Of a DNA stretch of 48,079 bases, positions 42,270 through 48,079 are shown piece after piece. Where the stretch lies: positions 1-48,079 of the forward strand of contig DAIDLC010000012.1 in assembly GCA_027449685.1 (NCBI GenBank), read 5' to 3'. This stretch comes from Ferrovaceae bacterium. GTDB taxonomy: Bacteria > Pseudomonadota > Gammaproteobacteria > Burkholderiales > Ferrovaceae. The translations under genes were made by a program, and so were the position numbers. The notes under the pieces are model-generated. The model was not told the DNA's origin, did not search any database, and saw nothing but the letters and a program-made list of their open reading frames with translations. Position 1 is the first letter of the stretch; each line of letters begins with the position of its first letter.

Positions 42270-42505
42270 GGAGCGGCCAACCATTGCTCGATTTTATCTC
42301 GCGAGGGGATGCCCCCGGCGTGCACCACTTTGCCGTCAATCACCACGCCCGGCGTGGACATGACCCCATAACCCATGATGTCTTTCAACGCTTCCACTTT
42401 TTCCAGTTTGACGGAAACCCCTTTGGCCTGAGCAGCCTGCTCGATCAGGGCGATCGTGGTTTTGCAGTTGGCACAGCCCGTACCCAATACCTTGATGTCT
42501 TTCAT
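42266..42505 (-). CDS. Redox-active disulfide protein, mini-thioredoxin
   Basis: 79 residues: MKDIKVLGTGCANCKTTIALIEQAAQAKG, then MGYGVMSTPGVVIDGKVVHAGG. The CANC pair at residues 11-14 is the active site and the cis-Pro lies in STPG, as in the MTH895/TM0996 family of small glutaredoxin-like proteins. Such genes often accompany CSCS-type permeases, as one does here across the sigma factor. It is coupled to the OsmC gene by ATGA. It is likely cytoplasmic and may deliver or receive electrons for the OsmC protein. Confidence 0.88.
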   Translation of the reverse strand: MKDIKVLGTGCANCKTTIALIEQAAQAKGVSVKLEKVEALKDIMGYGVMSTPGVVIDGKVVHAGGIPSRDKIEQWLAAP

Positions 42506-42625
42506 GTCCCAGCTCCTGTAATGAGCGCCATGCCTTGTTCGGGGTTATCCCGCCCCAATTCATCGCGTTTCATGCAAGGAGACGAAGGAAAGGGCAAAAA
42601 GACGCAGGAGCCTACCAATGATCTC

Positions 42626-43171
42626 TCAAAGTGAAGGGCGCGGCACATGGCAGCAGACCTGCCCCGCCTCGTCAAACTGCACCTGGCAGGCTTGCGTCAT
42701 CTGCGCGCGCATGCGCTGACGCGCCCGCTGGATTCGGGATTTCACTGCCGTCAGGGAAAGGCCATGGGATAGTGCAAAATCCTGCTGCTTCATGCCTTCT
42801 ATGTCGCACAACTGAATCACCTCCCGGTCTTCAGGGGACAGTTCAGTCAGCACCCGGGCCACGCATTCAGAGAGTTCATCCACAGGAGCCATGGCATCCG
42901 CCTCCTGGGCCAGGTCTTCCGGTAGGGGAATGGCGTCTTTGGTGAGCCGCAGGCTATCGACTAAGGCATTTCTGGCCACCTGATAGAGCCAGGCCCGGGG
43001 ATTGTCCAGGGTGCAAAATTGCTGACCCTGGGTCATGGCTTTCAGAAACACTTCCTGCAACAGATCCTCCGCCTGGGAAACATCCTTCAGGCGGTGCAGC
43101 AGATAGCCCCGCAATTCAGCGCGGTGCTGCTGCCAGGCCTTTTGCACGCGGGAAAGATCGGAAGTGTCCAT
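42626..43171 (-). CDS. sigZ: RNA polymerase sigma factor, SigZ-like ECF type
   Basis: 181 residues with region 2 (ELRGYLLHRLKDVSQAEDLLQEVFLKAM, NPRAWLYQVARNALVDSLR) and region 4 (LTELSPEDREVIQLCDIEGMKQQDFALSHGLSLTAVKSRIQRARQRMR). The C-terminal tail QVQFDEAGQVCCHVPRP contains a CC pair, as in SigZ proteins. No anti-sigma gene adjoins it. It is upstream of the thioredoxin and OsmC genes on the same strand and divergent from the permease, so it may control the cluster; a Cys-based redox input is inference. Confidence 0.85.
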   Translation of the reverse strand: MDTSDLSRVQKAWQQHRAELRGYLLHRLKDVSQAEDLLQEVFLKAMTQGQQFCTLDNPRAWLYQVARNALVDSLRLTKDAIPLPEDLAQEADAMAPVDELSECVARVLTELSPEDREVIQLCDIEGMKQQDFALSHGLSLTAVKSRIQRARQRMRAQMTQACQVQFDEAGQVCCHVPRPSL

Positions 43172-43266
43172 TCAATTGACGCAATGTTTAATAGATCAAA
43201 TGTCCCATGCGTCTTTTTTGCGCCTGATTCGTCTTCTTGTCAAGACGATTTGAATGAGGCAACAGC

Positions 43267-44310
43267 ATGAATACACTTGTGCAAAGAAATCAGGACCATG
43301 ATCTTACCCGCTGGCTGGTTGGCTTGAGCATGGCGGCCGTTGTTTGGTTTGGCATTTACTTCAACCTGCAGATCGGGGCAGATTGGGTGGTGGACCGACT
43401 GCTGAATCTGCAGAAGGGGTCCTATTTTTATGATACCGCCAGTTTTTTCGTGTTTGAAGTACCCAAGGTACTGATGCTGCTGACGTTGATCGTGTTCCTG
43501 GTGGGCGTGGTTCAGACCTGGTTTACCCCCGAAAGAACGCGCGCGATCCTGACTGGCAAGCATCAGGGGGTAGGAAACGTACTGGCAGCCTCGCTGGGGA
43601 TTGTTACCCCTTTCTGCTCCTGCTCGGCGGTTCCGCTTTTTATTGGGTTTCTGACCTCAGGCGTTCCCCTGGGAGTGACGTTTTCGTTTCTGGTATCGGC
43701 CCCCATGGTTAATGAAGTGGCGCTGGCCCTGCTATTTGGACTGTTTGGCTGGAAAATCGCTCTGATTTACATGTCATTGGGATTGATGGTGGCTATTGTG
43801 TCCGGTCTGTTCATCGGCCGCCTCAATCCGGTCAATCTGGTGGAACCCTGGGTTTTTGAGCTGCCCGAAGTCGCCCATGAGGAAGAACGGCCCACCTGGA
43901 CTCAACGCTTTTCCCAGGGAGTCCAGCATGTGCGCGAAATCGTCTTCAAGGTGACGCCTTACATCATTGCCGGTGTGGGGGTAGGTGCCTGGATTCACGG
44001 TTATGTGCCCGAGGATTTCATGGCGCATCTGATGGGCCGAAATGCCTGGTGGTCGGTTCCCCTCGCGGTGGTACTGGGGGTTCCCATGTATTCCAATGCG
44101 GCCGGCATCATCCCAGTCGTTCAGGCGCTGCTGGGTAAAGGGGCGGCCCTCGGCACCACCCTGGCCTTCATGATGTCCGTGACGGCCCTGTCGCTGCCGG
44201 AGTTCATGATTCTGAAGAAAGTCATGCGGCCCCGGTTGATTGCCTTGTTTGCGGGCATTGTCACCGTCGGCATCATCATCGTGGGCTATGTGTTCAATGC
44301 GGTGATGTAA
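43267..44310 (+). CDS. Permease of the UPF0718/DUF318 (ArsP-like) family
   Basis: 347 residues with eight to ten hydrophobic helices. The signature TPFCSCSAVPLFIGFLTSGVP (CSCS near residue 118) and the second repeat's YSNAAGIIPVVQALLGKGAALGTTLAFMMSVTALSLPE are typical. Family members include the organoarsenical exporter ArsP and permeases paired with mini-thioredoxins. The substrate here is unknown; the divergent thioredoxin/OsmC operon suggests a thiol- or metalloid-linked compound. A 95-base gap separates it from sigZ. The collapsed cytochrome gene starts 27 bases after its stop. Confidence 0.85.
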   Translation: MNTLVQRNQDHDLTRWLVGLSMAAVVWFGIYFNLQIGADWVVDRLLNLQKGSYFYDTASFFVFEVPKVLMLLTLIVFLVGVVQTWFTPERTRAILTGKHQGVGNVLAASLGIVTPFCSCSAVPLFIGFLTSGVPLGVTFSFLVSAPMVNEVALALLFGLFGWKIALIYMSLGLMVAIVSGLFIGRLNPVNLVEPWVFELPEVAHEEERPTWTQRFSQGVQHVREIVFKVTPYIIAGVGVGAWIHGYVPEDFMAHLMGRNAWWSVPLAVVLGVPMYSNAAGIIPVVQALLGKGAALGTTLAFMMSVTALSLPEFMILKKVMRPRLIALFAGIVTVGIIIVGYVFNAVM

Positions 44311-44337
44311 CCCTGTTTCAAGTTACGGAGAAATTTC

Positions 44338-44813
44338 ATGAATGCCCATCAGACTGCGATCAGAACATTGGTTGCCCTATCCGGGGTCGTGGCCTTGCCA
44401 TTTTTCTCGGCTGCATCCGCCCGGGCCGACACGGACCCCATGACCAGCCCTCAATACTGCGGCGGTTGCCACACGCGCATTTATCAGGAATGGAAGACTT
44501 CCGCCATGGGGCGGGATCTGGATAACCCGGTGGTGTACCAGATTTATACAGGGACCAACGGTCAGGGCCAACCGGACAAAAAATGATCGGCGTGGGTGGA
44601 TTTGCCGCCGACACGATTCTGTTTGACACCACGCTCAAGCCTTTCGAGCCAGATGTCGCCGAGTATCGTTTCGCCCTGCCTCAGGGCAAGGGAAATATCG
44701 AGATCAAGGCTGGGCTGACTTACCGCTGGGCTTTCAAACCGCTGGCGGACAGCAAAGGCTGGTCACTAGATTATCGTTCCATGCGTGAAGTCAGCAAGAC
44801 CGTTCCGTTTTAG
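44338..44813 (+). pseudogene. Collapsed multihaem cytochrome c gene in two overlapping pieces
   Basis: The first piece (44338-44586, 82 residues) has a signal peptide (ALSGVVALPFFSAASARA) and one haem site in SPQYCGGCHTRIYQEWKTSAMG, then ends at PDKK. The second (44583-44813, 76 residues) starts at an overlapping ATG (ATGA) and looks like the C-terminal domain of a larger cytochrome (EYRFALPQGKGNIEIKAGLTYRWAFKPLADSKGWS). A complete member would be several times longer and carry more CxxCH sites; I infer an internal deletion with a frame change near 44580. The first piece could still make a small monohaem protein. Confidence 0.65.
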
Positions 44814-44824
44814 GACAGCCCCCA

Positions 44825-44882
44825 CATTTCGCTTGATGTTTTAACCTTACTTCTGTAGTCATGTACGGAGTCAAGCGAAATG
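44825..44882. repeat. 12-base inverted repeat flanking the mer promoter
   Basis: CATTTCGCTTGA (44825-44836) and TCAAGCGAAATG (44871-44882) are exact inverted copies. The right copy ends with the start codon of the merR remnant; the left copy puts a second ATG after the outward promoter, opening only a five-codon frame (MWGLS). Confidence 0.8.
44844..44874 (-). promoter_or_regulatory. mer operator/promoter
   Basis: On the minus strand the sequence has a -35 TTGACT (44874-44869), a 19-base spacer carrying the dyad CCGTAC-ATGAC-TACAG and a -10 TAAGGT (44849-44844). The unusual 19-base spacing and the dyad are the signature of the MerR-controlled PT promoter, and the match to the Tn21/Tn501 promoter as I remember it is nearly complete. 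One base of the dyad (TACAG for TACGG) has changed. No merT, merP or merA follows; the sequence to the left is the cytochrome remnant. Confidence 0.85.
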
Positions 44883-44972
44883 GAGGTGGCGCTGTCGAAG
44901 CTGGTCAGAGAGTGCCACGCACACCAGGGCAATGTTTCCTGCCCGCTGATCGAAGCCTTGCTCGAGCATTGA
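44880..44972 (+). pseudogene. merR: merR, internally deleted, keeping only the mercury-binding C-terminus
   Basis: A 30-codon frame encodes MEVALSKLVRECHAHQGNVS plus CPLIEALLEH. The C-x8-C arrangement CHAHQGNVSC corresponds to MerR Cys117 and Cys126, and SKLVRECHAH...NVSCPLI closely matches the end of MerR from Tn21/Tn501. The DNA-binding helix-turn-helix and the long dimerisation helix (with Cys82) are missing, although the start codon sits at the normal place beside the operator. So an in-frame deletion of about 110 codons fused the ATG to the tail. It could not regulate; a short mercury-binding peptide could still be made. Confidence 0.78.
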
Positions 44973-45353
44973 TCATCGGGTAAATCAGCGCATCGGTTTT
45001 CTGCTCCGGTTGGGATCAGACGAGCCGTGGTTTGTTCTCCCGATTGCCAGGCGCAAATGAGTGCAAACTGCTACCCGGAAACCCGCATGATTGCTATGGG
45101 TTGTGCGCAGGGCGACCTGCGCATAAACAGAGAATAGAGACAGAAATGGCCCTGACGAGGGCCGAAAACGGGGTAATTGGCAGGTCACCTGAATTCGCAC
45201 CGTGCTCGAAGCCCAGTCAGCACTGGCCCTGCGCGGGACGTAAAAAGGCCAGAGCATGGTCTGGCCTTGGGAAAATGGTGGCGTGCAGTTTACTACCGAA
45301 CAACTCACTATTGGGGCCAATGAGCACGGCTGCGGGTGTCTGCGGCAACGTGC
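44973..45353. other. Gene-free stretch
   Basis: I see no credible gene and no recognisable IS sequence, although open frames exist on both strands. It holds the leftward terminator at 45242-45268. Confidence 0.5.
45242..45268 (-). terminator. Rho-independent terminator, leftward
   Basis: On the minus strand AAGGCCAGA and TCTGGCCTT form a perfect 9-base stem around CCATGC, followed by TTTTTA counting the stem's last Ts. It lies about 85 bases after the zinc-ribbon gene, which it probably terminates. Confidence 0.75.
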
Positions 45354-45584
45354 TCACGAGCCCTCGATCACCCGTGCCACGTCGCCGGGGCACTCGGCAC
45401 ATTTACCCACCAGTAGTAGATCGCCACCCTTGATGGCCCCGGTGAAATTGGTGATCGTCACTTCGTGGCGGCATTGTCCGCACCAGACATTGGCCAGCAG
45501 GCGCTGGCGGATATCGGCGGGGGGGATGGACTCCCAGCGCTGGCGCGCGGGGCGGGTGAAGCTGGGGAGCGACTCAACGGTCAT
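45354..45584 (-). CDS. Small zinc-ribbon protein
   Basis: 76 residues. Two CxxC pairs (WCGQCRHEV near residue 36 and KCAECPGDVA near 62) enclose a beta-rich stretch (TITNFTGAIKGGDLLLVG), which is the layout of a zinc ribbon. The N-terminus (RQRWESIPPADIRQRLLANVW) is helical. It overlaps the stop of the preceding gene by ATGA and appears intact. Similar small proteins follow helicase-like or AlbA_2-type ATP-binding proteins, as the fragment upstream does here; its job is unknown. Confidence 0.65.
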   Translation of the reverse strand: MTVESLPSFTRPARQRWESIPPADIRQRLLANVWCGQCRHEVTITNFTGAIKGGDLLLVGKCAECPGDVARVIEGS

Positions 45585-45919
45585 GGCTCATTGCCTCCGG
45601 CTTTCCAACCTCCGCCGCCGGAATGGGCATCCACCCAGCGTTGCCCAAGGGAGGTCAGGCGGTAACGCTGACTGCGGCTGTTAGGCTTGTCGGGCAGGGT
45701 CATTTCGATGACGCCCTGTTCCAGCGCTGGTGCCAAATAGGTCTTGCGGAAGTGCTCACGGTCGGCCAGCCCCAGAGCATCCTGAATGGCCTGCCGGGTC
45801 ATTTCCCCCTCTATCCGTGCCAGTAGCATTCCTACTTGCGGGGTGACTTGCGGGGTGACTTGCGGGGTGACTTGCGGGGAGTCAGTTGGTGGGACAAGCG
45901 CCAGCGGATGTCGCGGCAA
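45581..45919 (-). pseudogene. C-terminal part of an AlbA_2/RecG-like ATP-binding protein
   Basis: The frame opens at a weak TTG (45919) and is open further upstream, with no ATG. The readable part is IRLPRHPLALVPPTDS, then a PQVT repeat (four units), then a winged-helix tail with MTRQAIQDALGLADREHFRKTYLAPALEQGVIEMTLPDKPNSRSQRYRLTSLG. This tail is the normal C-terminus of AlbA_2-type putative transcriptional regulators or Fic-like proteins, which have 300 or more residues in front. No ATP-binding part is present, so I regard it as a truncated gene. It overlaps the zinc-ribbon gene by ATGA. Confidence 0.6.
45834..45880 (+). repeat. 12-base tandem repeat, four units
   Basis: ACTTGCGGGGTG occurs four times in succession, the last copy ending in A instead of TG. 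Being a multiple of three it keeps the frame and encodes PQVT units on the minus strand. Confidence 0.9.
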
Positions 45920-46229
45920 ACGGATTACGAACGAGATGCGGTGTAAGCATGGAATAAAAAGCGCGTAAATCTGGGGGTAAGAGGCGGATTTATGGATTTT
46001 GTGATTTTCTGTTGTTTTTCAGTTTTCTGATGGGTGCTGCTGAGTGTAGTGGTGACAAGGGAACGGAGATGGGGTAGAAAGGATTTTTTGAAGAGGGCTG
46101 GCGCGGGTCCGTCACCTTCTTGGCAGATCGTCGTCGGACCCGCGCAACCAACTCTGCCCATTGCAGGCAGGACTAGTTTGACACTGACGAAGTGAATGTG
46201 TCCAGCCCTTGATACTCAAGGGGTTGGTG
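45920..46229. other. Intergenic stretch with an 11-base inverted repeat
   Basis: GCGCGGGTCCG (46101-46111) and CGGACCCGCGC (46135-46145) are perfect inverted copies around 23 bases. This could be a terminator for either neighbour or part of the left end of the IS21-like element that follows. An AT-rich run (45995-46030) lies to its left. No gene is supported. Confidence 0.5.
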
Positions 46230-46652
46230 GTGTTAGGTCGTTTATTTCTCTGTGCTGGCTGTTCCCGTCAAGTCGTGATCTGCCGTTCCTGTGATCGTGG
46301 TCAATGTTATTGCGCAGGGCAATGCTCGAAGTTGGTCCGACAATCCAAAATGCGTGAGGCAGGCAAGCGTTACCAAGCCAGTCACAAGGGGAAACTGCGC
46401 CATGCCGCCCGGGCCATGGCATACCGCAAGAAGCAGAATCAAAATATAGTGACGCATCAGGGTTCCGCTGACGAGCGCTCGGGTGATTTACTGTGTTCCG
46501 ACACGGTCAAGCCTCCCCGGAAGACAACCCGGACCGGTTGTTTTGGTGGTCATGAGCAGTGCCACTGGTGTGGTCAGCAGGTTCGACGAGTTTCTTTAAG
46601 GCGTTACCGTGTCGTGAAGCCGGTAAAACAACCTCAAAGGACTCGAATATGA
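46230..46652 (+). CDS. Zinc-binding accessory protein of an IS21-like element
   Basis: About 140 residues. The N-terminus has a tight cluster of Cys ([28 protein letters not shown]), enough for two zinc sites, followed by a very basic segment ([31 protein letters not shown]) and the short conserved VTHQGSADE. The C-terminal part ([18 protein letters not shown]) adds another CxxC. I put the start at the GTG at 46230 with AAGGGG upstream; the frame opens at a TTG (46209). It overlaps the transposase start by ATGA. It is probably a DNA-binding helper of transposition; that is inference from context. Confidence 0.65.
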   Translation: MLGRLFLCAGCSRQVVICRSCDRGQCYCAGQCSKLVRQSKMREAGKRYQASHKGKLRHAARAMAYRKKQNQNIVTHQGSADERSGDLLCSDTVKPPRKTTRTGCFGGHEQCHWCGQQVRRVSLRRYRVVKPVKQPQRTRI

Positions 46653-47398
46653 CCATCAGCCAGGAAGTCAGTGCCCAGATTCTACGGTTTTATCATGCCG
46701 AAAGGTGGCGTGTGGGAACCATTGCTCGCCAATTGGGCATTCACCACGATGTAGTACGCCGCGTACTTGTCCAGGATCGGGAAGTACGAGGAGAGCTTCC
46801 TCCCAGAGCTACTCTGTTGGACCCCTACCTGTCGTTTTTGCACCAGACACTGGAGAAGTTCCCCCATTTGACCGGGACCCGCCTGCACGCCATGCTCGTG
46901 GCCCGGGGGTACAAGGGAGGGGTGGATCACCTGCGCGAACGATTGCGCACCCTCCGGCCACGGCGTACTCCTGAGGCATATCTGCGGTTGACCACTTTGC
47001 CCGGGGAGCAGGCCCAGGTGGACTGGGCGCATTTCTCCCATTTGACCATTGGGCAGGCACGTCGCCCCTTGATGGGGTTCGTCATGGTATTGAGTTATTC
47101 GCGTCAGATCCATCTGGAGTTCTTCCTTAATGCCAGGATGGGAAGTTTCCTGCTCGGGCACGTTCATGCCTTCCAAGCATTTACGGGGGTCCCCAGGGTT
47201 CTGCTGTATGACAATCTCAAAAGTGCCGTACTGGAACGCATGGGCAGCGCCATTCGGTTCAATCCTGAGTTACTGGAATTTGCCGCCCACTACCGGTACG
47301 AACCACGCCCCGTAGCAATCGCACGAGGCAATGAATATGGTGTGGTCAAAAATATGTCGCGGTGGGTCTCAATTGCCCCTGTATTCCTCGCAAATTAA
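46649..47398 (+). pseudogene. IS21-family-like DDE transposase, truncated
   Basis: 249 residues. An N-terminal helix-turn-helix ([30 protein letters not shown]) is followed by an IstA-type linker ([27 protein letters not shown]) and the rve core. The core begins at QAQVDWAHF, where the Asp is catalytic, and [12 protein letters not shown] carries the second Asp. The family sequence holds to ARGNE near 47335, where the third acidic residue is expected. It then switches to [20 protein letters not shown] and stops. A tyrosine-recombinase gene begins 67 bases later, so the gene was probably cut by insertion of another element. Confidence 0.8.
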
Positions 47399-47416
47399 CA
47401 TTTTAATCGCGACATA
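47353..47416. repeat. Inverted repeat TATGTCGCG / CGCGACATA before the recombinase gene
   Basis: TATGTCGCG at 47353-47361 and CGCGACATA at 47408-47416 are perfect 9-base arms, 46 bases apart. They lie between the transposase breakpoint and the recombinase start, where recombinase-binding sites of an integrating element would be. Confidence 0.6.
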
Positions 47417-47465
47417 ATTTTTGGCGAATACTGGTATTTCACCAACCTTGAATAGGGGAAATATC

Positions 47466-48079
47466 ATGTTCGAGACTCTCTTTACGCAACCGCGTATTCT
47501 TGCAGCACACAATTTGGCTCCATGCTTGGAATCGAGAAAGCGATTCCTCCTGCATTGCCAGGAGCAAGGCTATCCGCGCATGTCGATCCGTAAGATCGCC
47601 TGGATCCTGTTGGTTCTTTCAAAGAGCATGGATTTGTGCCAGACGGAGCCAATAACGCAGGAGGAAATCGCTTTTGCGGTCGACCATAGGGTTCGTCTCA
47701 TTCGGAGCCCACGAACGAATGATTCACCGAGCTCTCGCCGACTATTCATTCATATCGCCACGGTCTGGCTGAGATTTCTGGGACTGCTGAAGGAACATCA
47801 GCCCAAGGATCAACCGTTTTCCCGCTTCATTGAGCAGTATGCCGATTTCATGCGTGATCAGCGGGGGCTTTCGCCCGTCACGATTGCGAACTACCGCAGC
47901 GAAATCGACCATTTTTTGTCGACTGTTTGGCATCCCGACGCCAAGCTCAATGGCATCACCATCCACGATATCGATGCATATCTGGCGTATCAGGGCAATC
48001 ACGGTTGGACCAGGACATCGTTGCACGCACTTGCGAGCACACTACGCAATTTCTTTCGCTACGCCGAGGGACAAGGTTG
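47466..48079 (+). CDS. Tyrosine recombinase/integrase, N-terminal part (runs off the window)
   Basis: Open from ATG 47466 (AGGGGAAA upstream) to the window edge, 204 codons. After a helical N-terminal extension (residues 1-110), residues 120-204 form the SAM-like core-binding domain of tyrosine recombinases: FSRFIEQYADFMRDQRGLSP, TIANYRSEIDHFL, ITIHDIDAYLAYQGNHGWTR and LHALASTLRNFFRYAEGQG. The catalytic Arg-His-Arg-Tyr domain must lie beyond the window. The position, inside a broken transposase gene and next to an inverted repeat, suggests the first gene of an integrating element, possibly a recombinase trio; that last point is a guess. Confidence 0.8.
   Translation, partial: MFETLFTQPRILAAHNLAPCLESRKRFLLHCQEQGYPRMSIRKIAWILLVLSKSMDLCQTEPITQEEIAFAVDHRVRLIRSPRTNDSPSSRRLFIHIATVWLRFLGLLKEHQPKDQPFSRFIEQYADFMRDQRGLSPVTIANYRSEIDHFLSTVWHPDAKLNGITIHDIDAYLAYQGNHGWTRTSLHALASTLRNFFRYAEGQG

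Noticed and set aside
44985-45433. Overlapping open frames on both strands
   Set aside because: Neither has a recognisable domain or a plausible start, and a terminator hairpin lies in the middle.
45834-45880. Short tandem repeat as a CRISPR or iteron origin
   Set aside because: The units are contiguous, in frame and encode PQVT in a linker; no rep gene is nearby.

Overview
This 48 kb window comes from a proteobacterial chromosome or large plasmid of moderate GC (my impression is mid-50s percent, not computed). The gene set (three RND efflux systems, metal-binding adaptors, periplasmic methionine sulfoxide repair, many insertion-sequence scars, a mercury-operon scar) suits a metal-exposed, possibly acidophilic or chemolithotrophic beta- or gammaproteobacterium. 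That assignment is inference; the sequence contains no rRNA or other phylogenetic marker that I can read directly. I saw no tRNA, rRNA or CRISPR array.

Region 1 (1-30.1 kb) is a fairly intact functional block. A Cus-type copper/silver efflux operon (small Cys/His-rich secreted protein, then cusC, cusB and cusA) runs rightward to 6.4 kb. A leftward operon from 13.86 to 6.49 kb encodes an HAE-type RND pump, its adaptor and outer-membrane factor, a GntR/FCD regulator, a secreted GlcG/HbpS-like protein and a cupin. Next is a CHASE-PAS-GGDEF-EAL cyclic-di-GMP protein that is split in two by a 7-T slippery run. A methionine-sulfoxide repair cluster follows (molybdenum oxidoreductase plus cytochrome b going left, exported MsrB and MsrA going right). 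After a beta-barrel protein and a TPR/SPINDLY O-GlcNAc-transferase-like protein comes a second heavy-metal RND operon (czcCBA-like) whose pump lacks the usual first Asp of the zinc-type signature.

Region 2 (30.7-41.8 kb) is an accessory island built from toxin-antitoxin modules and broken mobile DNA. It holds vapBC/fitAB, hicBA with a nonsense-mutated hicA, a RelE/ParE-type pair, a DUF4143 ATPase, a mini-IS66 element, a TnpB remnant with a strong hairpin, an IS21-type end, a duplicated vapC fragment and a scrambled thiolase gene. Three dispersed repeat families (A, B and C here) are spread through it. Repeat B lies at or next to truncated genes and may mark one end of an element.

Region 3 (41.85-48.08 kb) starts with a sigma-Z-like factor, a CxxC mini-thioredoxin and an OsmC protein going left, with a CSCS permease going right. 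Then come a collapsed multihaem cytochrome gene, a mer operator/promoter beside an internally deleted merR that keeps only its mercury-binding tail, a truncated two-gene remnant with a 12-bp tandem repeat, and an IS21-like transposase operon. That transposase gene is cut by what looks like another element, whose tyrosine-recombinase gene runs off the right edge.
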